Shown here: piece by piece, positions 58,407-64,000 of the stretch
How the letters are laid out: the number at the start of each line of letters is the position of its first letter
Numbering within the stretch: the first letter of the stretch is position 1
Assembly: GCA_964023275.1 (NCBI GenBank)
Contig: OZ029919.1
Span: 4,631,367 to 4,695,366, forward strand
DNA length: 64,000 nt
Direction: 5' to 3'
Origin: Norana najaformis
Lineage: Eukaryota > Annelida > Clitellata > Crassiclitellata > Hormogastridae
Made by a program: the position numbers and the translations under genes
The notes under the pieces: generated by a model
What the model was told of the DNA's origin: nothing
What the model saw: only the letters and a program-made list of their open reading frames with translations
The model's database searches: none

Positions 58407-58590
58407 TAGACACAATTGTCCGGGGGGTAATTGTCCAGGGGGTTATTGTCCTAGAACCCCTCGCGGTCCATCAAATAAACGCCGGCATAACAATAATATT
58501 AATTAATTATTTAATTACTATCGTAATACTAATACTAAAAATAATTGTGATAACAATAATAATAAGCATGACATCAGCGAAAACTAGCCA
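58407..58590. other. About 180-bp insertion absent from X1, with iterated TTGTCC-GGGGG words
   Basis: X1 has GTGCTGGACGTCATCCTAGAC here, without the extra DNA. The left end repeats a unit (ATTGTCC, then a G run) three times; the rest is AT-rich. TAGACACAA occurs at both edges, possibly a target duplication. Unidentified small element. Confidence 0.5.
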
Positions 58591-59106
58591 TCCTAGACAC
58601 AATGCTGTCGCTACTTTTCCCAATCCTCAGGGATCATATGCACCTCGCAGGAAAAAAAACATGATAACGATAATAAAATAATGATATTAAACAATTCATT
58701 TGCCATCCATGGTCATCTTACCACAAACCTTGATTGCCGGCGTCTCTCTATGCGAATATTCTCGTCAGGTTGGCCTCTTGACACCGAAACTTGGATGACA
58801 AAAATCTATATGTTTGACAGGATTTTATACCTAAACCGTGTGCCTATTGATCATAGTCTCTTACCTGGTCTTTTTATTTAGATCAATGCAGCAAGGCTCG
58901 CATCTTTTGGGCTATTAGTCATCTCAGTCCCTAAGTCATATGTTCATGTCTAAATTTGCATAAAACTCATGATCCTTATAGCCACGTCGTATCCACGCAG
59001 TCGTTCCAGCTGCCGCCATTATTACTCGATCTTCTGTTGCCCAACGCCCCATACAGATTCAGTCTCATGCAGATTTATTCTCTTTTGAGCTCAGATCGTC
59101 TCAACT
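58591..59106. other. Non-coding sequence in block X2
   Basis: Copy of 17676-18177; no gene. Confidence 0.4.
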
Positions 59107-59275
59107 GGCCTATTTAGCTCCATCGGTAAACGCGCGTGCCAAGGAGCCTATGTCCTTCAGGATTCCCGGTTCGCAACCCGATCGCGGATTATTTCAAAGG
59201 TTTGAATCTCAGACTAGGACGGTCCATGCACGGGGACCTTAAATGGCGTGGTGCCCATTCAAACGGGCAGCGATG
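59107..59275 (+). mobile_element. tRNA-derived SINE-like repeat, X2 copy
   Basis: Copy of 18178-18350, with A-box-like TAGCTCCATCGGTAAA and B box GGTTCGCAACC. Confidence 0.45.
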
Positions 59276-59540
59276 ATGAATAGTAATCGTTAACTCGAAA
59301 TTTCTAAAGCGCTACTTAAAAGATAAGCGTAGGGCATCAGCTTATTCACGAGCGCTCCGTCAAGTCCGTGTGGTTGTCCAAAGATGACCTGTCAAGAACC
59401 CAGTCCGGTTGCCAGGAGACCAGAGAGAGAAGGGGAGAGGAGTTAAGGGTGGGTTGTCTTGTGAAGGATCTCACCCGATCAATTCTTTGAAAAATGAGCA
59501 GGGTCGAAGCCATACGGTCGCTACATAAAGTCGTGTACAT
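59276..59540 (-). mobile_element. LINE2-type 3' relic, X2 copy
   Basis: Copy of 18352-18612; decayed. Confidence 0.5.
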
Positions 59541-59719
59541 TTACATTTAGTTGAAAAAGCTTCTGGTAGACATTTATGTCATCGAGAAGTATGGCAGTTA
59601 TCTGGTCCATGCTGCAGGCCTACCAGTTGGGTCCTTCTGCAAACGAGCAGGGACCATATTATCACTTGTGGGAGCTAAAATTGGAATGAAAAGTTTGCAA
59701 TATCAGTATAAATAATTAA

Positions 59720-60035
59720 ATAATGAATGAATGAGTGAATGAATGAAATACGAAAGAAATATATAGTAGCTAGCGTGCTGGAGGTCAGCCAAAAGAGACT
59801 GGATTCTACTCCAGTAAAAGATGATGAACTGGAATATGTATTATATATATTTTGTACCTGTACCTACGTATGTATGTGCGTGTGTGTGTGTGTCTCAGTA
59901 AATGCCGATGTTTGTTTGTTTACGAGCATTGAATTGTCGTCGGACCCTCCACGTTAGGCTGTTCCTCTTCTCAATCTCGTGCATGGTTTCGTAATTCTGC
60001 GCATCCAGTTTGGGCCGCTATAGGTGTAAATAGTA
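59720..60035 (+). repeat. SINE body repeat, X2 copy
   Basis: Copy of 18785-19110, with slightly different (TGAA)n and (GT)n lengths. Confidence 0.55.
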
Positions 60036-61349
60036 ATAGAGCTTTCTTTCTGGTCCGTATCAGAATATGTAAAATAATGATTATAACAAAAATAACAACA
60101 GAAACAATAACAATAATAATAACGAATAATGGACAAATTAATAACGACATCATTAGTTGATGAAGGCAGAGGAGTATTTTTTTATTGAGGAAATATTTAA
60201 GCGGGACGACTGTTGTAACGTTTGGGTTATTTTCTCCATCTACACTTTATAAGTTCTGGTTGAATGCGCCTAGCTCGTGGATTCGCTCGATGGAAGATCG
60301 CCCTCCCACGGCCTTCACGATGAATACTTTGGAAGCTCGACTCTCTGGAGCGTGGCACGTCAACGTAATGAAATCCACATGCAGCTGACCCCTTTAGTAC
60401 GCCATCAGTGGCAGACTGGTGCAAGAGCTCTGTGGCGCCCAAGACACAAAGGTTGTTGAAGGCTTCGGCAACAGAAGTGGTTTCCGAGACTCCTAACGTT
60501 CACGTGCCAAGTCGAAACCCAGCTTTCACGTCATCATCGTTGCCTGTTGCATGGGTAAACTTGGGATTGCTATCTAGCTGTGTCTGTGGACGTCTGCAGA
60601 TGGGTCGGGAGAACACAAGTTTTCGCAGCTTTCCTACAACCACTTTCTCCCGTAGTTGAGTATCTGATGGAATCGGATGGTTACACGTACGTGACGGGTG
60701 TCGTCATGTCACATCCAATACGAAACTAACACACTTGGCTTTCTATGACTAGGTAAAATTCGAAAGAAACAAATGCTAAACACAACGGTTATCGCTTCAC
60801 TGAAGTCAATTGTTCCAACAAGAAAGAACAATGGTTGAAGACAACTGAAATATTCAACTTAAGAATCGAGGCCGTCACGGCGCGTATTTGCATGCTCAAG
60901 TGCACTTGGTGACACCTGCAGACAACATGCATATTTAAATAAACGTATACTTACATACAGCATGCACAAGAAGGGCATGAACTGTGAACATTACTGATGC
61001 ATACGCATAGTGTATGAAATAAAACGAATATTGTGTATTAATTTGTTTTCAATTTTAATAAATCATATACCGTAAGGTATAGAAATTAAAGAGATGTAAA
61101 CTTCTACATTATGTCAGTGAAACTGAAAATACCAAGTGTCAGAAGCCAATTAATGAAACTAAAAAATCACAAATTCATCAAAATAGATCACAAAATAAGT
61201 ATCAGGCCCCAATTGTTTTCAAATTATGCAAAATTATTCGTTTAACACTTTTAAAATCCCATTTAAAGGTAATTAAACTTCCGCCGGTTATAAGAAGTCA
61301 ACGACGACACATTTTGCCAGAGGACTGGATTTCGTCGATCATTATGCAG
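60036..61349. other. Non-coding DNA downstream of gamma2
   Basis: Nearly identical to 19111-20426; a one-base indel in a T run near 61250 sets the offset to 40,923. No gene recognised. Confidence 0.4.
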
Positions 61350-62080
61350 TTACTCCAAGAGCCCAAAGAAGAATTGATACGGGCTTTATTCATCTTCAGA
61401 CAAGAAGAAATCAAGATAGGCTGTGGTCATCTCATCTTTGCTCGGCTTCCCATCATGGTTGGTGTCGAAAGCTTTGAACGCACTCTTGCAAAGCTGGCAG
61501 CGTTAGCAAAGCCCAAACTTTCAAATAACCTTCGGTGTTCGTCTTCTTGCAGAAAGCCATCTTCGTTCGTGTCTAAAGCTTCTACGAAGCACCGACATTC
61601 TTCAATAAGGTTGGCCTTGAGTTCTTCATCATTTCGTTGGTTCTTAATGGATTCAATAAACACCGGTTCTGTTACCTGTTGATTAGTTCCGGCCAACTTA
61701 CTATAATTTTGCCATACCTACAACGGAATATAAGCTCGAATTGGCATTTAATACTTAAAGTATTATTATTTACACCTTAAATTCATCAGTCTGATGAGCA
61801 GTTATAACAGTGTAAACTTGTGAATCTTCATCTGTCTACAAGTGATGAGTATAATAATGAGCAGCTCTCCAAAAAAACATTATATATGTTCATATCTGTT
61901 AGCAATTCTTACGTTGCTTAAGCTTTTTCGGATCATTTTTTGTCGTACGGAATCCATGTTTTCGTTCTCACAAAATCGCTCGCCGAACATCTCGACGTCC
62001 CTCTTTGTTACTACACCGTCGCCACTGAGGTCCACTGCATTGAAATATCTCTTCATTTTCTTCACCCAAAACTCAGACAT
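61350..62080 (-). pseudogene. EF-hand gene gamma2, broken in the same way as gamma1
   Basis: Exons 62080-61913 and 61717-61350, each exactly 40,923 bases from the gamma1 exon. Same donor GTAAGA and acceptor CCGTTGTAG. Same loops: DLSGDGVVTKRD, DTNEDGFLQEDE, DTNHDGKPSKDE. Same missing base before EF4 and same TAA near the end. I see no coding difference between the copies, so the gene was already broken when the block duplicated. The gene is damaged, but the splice signals remain. Confidence 0.8.
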
Positions 62081-62324
62081 CCTGACGAGGCTGTGATGGC
62101 AAGGCTTCATATGCAAATTATTATAGTTAATAATAGACGCTTATAATAGGCCTAAATTTTGAGATTGCGGCAATGAGATTGAATCTAAATCGTCCAAGAG
62201 TAAAATTTCTCCAACATTTGCCGTTATATCTATAGTCTAATCTCACGGTCAGCATCATCGTTAGCTCATCCAGAAAAGAATAAAGACACTCCAAAGGCTG
62301 ACAAACGATTCCGTAGGTATAAAA

Positions 62325-62378
62325 TAATAACATTAATATTAATAATAATATTATTATTAATAATAATAATAATAAATA
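62325..62378. repeat. (TAA)n at the R2-like junction, X2
   Basis: Same as 21481-21550, but followed by a shortened R2-like piece. Confidence 0.85.
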
Positions 62379-63127
62379 GCAGTTGGGTGGCTCACATGAC
62401 GCCCTTGGATACCTCAGACGATCTAGTGAATGCCGCACTGAATGCATGGATGGTCTTCACGGGTGCAGAACCACCAACTGGATCAGCAGTTCATCGACAA
62501 AGGGAATGGGACAGTCGCTGGACAAGCAAGGCGTCGGCGAGCTTACATGAGTCTGCGAACAACCCACTAGACCGCGCTCGTCTCTTGGCCTCTCAAGCAC
62601 CACACTCTGAAGATTGGATGCTGGCTCCTCCAGTAACCGTATTGGGACTCCATCTTTCGGATGAGGTGATACGGACCGCGGTTGGAATGCGACTGGGAAC
62701 CACACTGTGCGAGCCACATATGTGTCACTGTGGCGAAAGAGTCGACGCCAGAGGACTTCACGGTCTGGTCTGCAGAAAGAGTGCTGGCAGACAACAACGC
62801 CATAACATGCTCAACGACATTATATGGAGAGCGCTTACCAGAGCGAACATCCTTGCTCAGAGAGAACCGTTGGGACTCACCAGGGAAGATGGCAAACGAC
62901 CGGATGGCGCGTCTCGCGGAAGGTGATAGCCCAAACCCACGTTTGTGGCGGTTGCACTGGAGACCAGCGGCGCATGGAGTACGGAAGGATTGGATTTTGT
63001 GTGGGAGTTAGGACGAAGGATGACAATGGCAACCCACGATCCACTGGAGACCAGCTACCTGCTTCAAAGACTTTCAGTAGCTGTCCAGCGTGGGAACACC
63101 ATCTGCTTCTCCGGAACTCTACTATGA
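62379..63127 (+). mobile_element. R2-like LINE, 3' half, internally deleted (X2)
   Basis: Copy of 21551-22894 lacking most of the first 480 bases; the remaining words (AGCAGTTGGGTGGCT, CACATGACGCCCTT, ATACCTCAGACGATC) are joined directly. From 62411 the frame is open through the zinc knuckle and KRPDG; then a deletion after GCGGAAGGTG removes WDVTVSDT and shifts the frame. The C-terminal end is open again to 63127. Confidence 0.75.
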
Positions 63128-63215
63128 ACATATAGGATGATGATGATGATGATGATAATAGTAATAATAATAATAATATTGATAATAATAATAATAAATA
63201 ATAATAATAATAATA
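63128..63215. repeat. R2-like tail and (TAA)n
   Basis: As at 22895-23100 but shortened. Confidence 0.8.
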
Positions 63216-63890
63216 ATTCTCTCCTATTTCCGCACCTCGGATGGAAGAGCTTCAGCTTAGTAAGCATCTCTCAGCGCGCTTGTGGTCCCCCAGCTCAATA
63301 AACTTGCGTTTTTCAGAAACACCAGGCCTTGAGTTTCTCCGTCCATGGTTTCACGCGAAGATGCCTACACGTAAAACTTGTGTCACATTACATATTGTGC
63401 TGTATATTGGAGAGAATACAGTATTGTGATTCTTGTCAATAGTCTAGAGTAGAGGGTCGGATACTTCTGAAGCAATTATTTTCGAGAGATGTGTCTAGCT
63501 TAGCAACTATAAAGTGTGACTATAATGCGAACATTATTCCAAATCCGGCCCAAAAAAACTTACACAACGTTCTTATGAGTAGATACCCGAATTACTGTGC
63601 CTTTCCGATTTGATAATTGAGCATTTCTCCTTAAAGTCAACAATTGTTTTTGGCAGAGGAAACTGTTTAGGACCTTTGAAACAGATTAGGAATTGTCGTA
63701 TACCGGTCCATGAAGATTGTTAATAATTTTAGCACTGATATCAAACCCTGGACAGAACCCTGTCTATAGCGAACCGTTTAATTGTTAATATGGGAGCATC
63801 ATGAAAGAAATTACGTTTTCTAGAACTAGAAAACACTGTAGAAACTGTTGTATGAGTAATCTCCATATACCCCCCGCTGTCTCCTTTCGT
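63216..63890. other. Unit U5 flank with many small deletions
   Basis: Compared with 23280-24760 it keeps the order of words but drops about 20-30 short stretches between them; kept blocks are almost unchanged. No gene. Confidence 0.6.
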
Positions 63891-64000
63891 ACCTAATACT
63901 GTCTCCGTTCTTAGTGAAACGGCTTTTATGGTTGCTGGACATAAATTTTGAATCTTTATCAATGGGTCCGTTAGTTCTACAAGTTCCTCTAATTGTCTCT
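63891..64000 (+). mobile_element. Relic LINE1-family 3' end (U5 copy, cut by window)
   Basis: Counterpart of 2680-2800: GTGAAACGGCTTTTATGG, GCTGGACATAAATTTTGAAT. It continues past the window end. Confidence 0.55.

Noticed and set aside
1-64000. CRISPR arrays, bacterial operons, rRNA genes
   Set aside because: None seen; spliced exons and metazoan retroelements show this is eukaryotic nuclear DNA.

Overview
The window is nuclear DNA of an animal, most likely a marine invertebrate. The host genes have spliced exons with GT/AG borders. The DNA is AT-rich, full of (TAA)n and tetranucleotide microsatellites, and packed with non-LTR retrotransposons. Two LINEs carry a 2A-like NPGP motif before the endonuclease domain, a trait known from sea urchins, amphioxus, molluscs and cnidarians. 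I cannot name the species.

The host content is a tandem cluster of small EF-hand calcium-binding protein genes, all on the minus strand. They look like the sarcoplasmic calcium-binding protein / luciferin-binding protein / calexcitin group (about 180 aa; EF1, EF3 and EF4 recognisable, EF2 degenerate). There are three types. Alpha is at 3.2-4.2, 25.4-26.4 and 46.1-47.6 kb. Beta is at 11.8-13.1, 34.1-37.5, 39.8-43.0 and (remnant) 51.4 kb. Gamma is at 20.4-21.2 and 61.4-62.1 kb and is broken in both copies. In all of them a 56-codon exon (first EF-hand) is spliced in phase 0 to a final exon of about 121-124 codons. Beta has a further upstream coding exon, seen intact in two copies.

The layout is a repeated unit, each copy differently damaged. 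U1 (1-14.2 kb): 3' end of an R2-like element, alpha1, beta1. Block X1 (14.2-22.9 kb): an RGS-domain exon, the 5' half of an R2-like element, SINE-like repeats, gamma1, then the 3' half of the R2-like element. U2 (22.9-39.3 kb): alpha2, beta2, a second R2-like 3' end. U3 (39.3-44.6 kb): beta3 only, after a deletion of about 10 kb. U4 (44.6-54.4 kb): alpha3 and a beta4 remnant. Block X2 (54.5-63.1 kb): a nearly identical copy of X1, with gamma offset by exactly 40,923 bases. U5 starts at 63.1 kb and runs off the window.

Comparing units gives filled and empty sites for insertions. A CR1/L2-like LINE (4753-8104) and a short LINE tail (10878-11125) are only in U1. A second CR1-like LINE (27944-31787) is only in U2, inside an older piggyBac-like MITE that U1, U2 and U4 share. 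A third LINE tail (46735-47175) is only in alpha3's intron. Short Ty3/gypsy-like protease fossils lie upstream of the beta EF-hand exons. The best leads are the EF-hand expansion with its extra phase-matched beta exon, the RGS exon stranded among repeats, and the gamma gene enclosed by the two halves of one retroelement and then duplicated.
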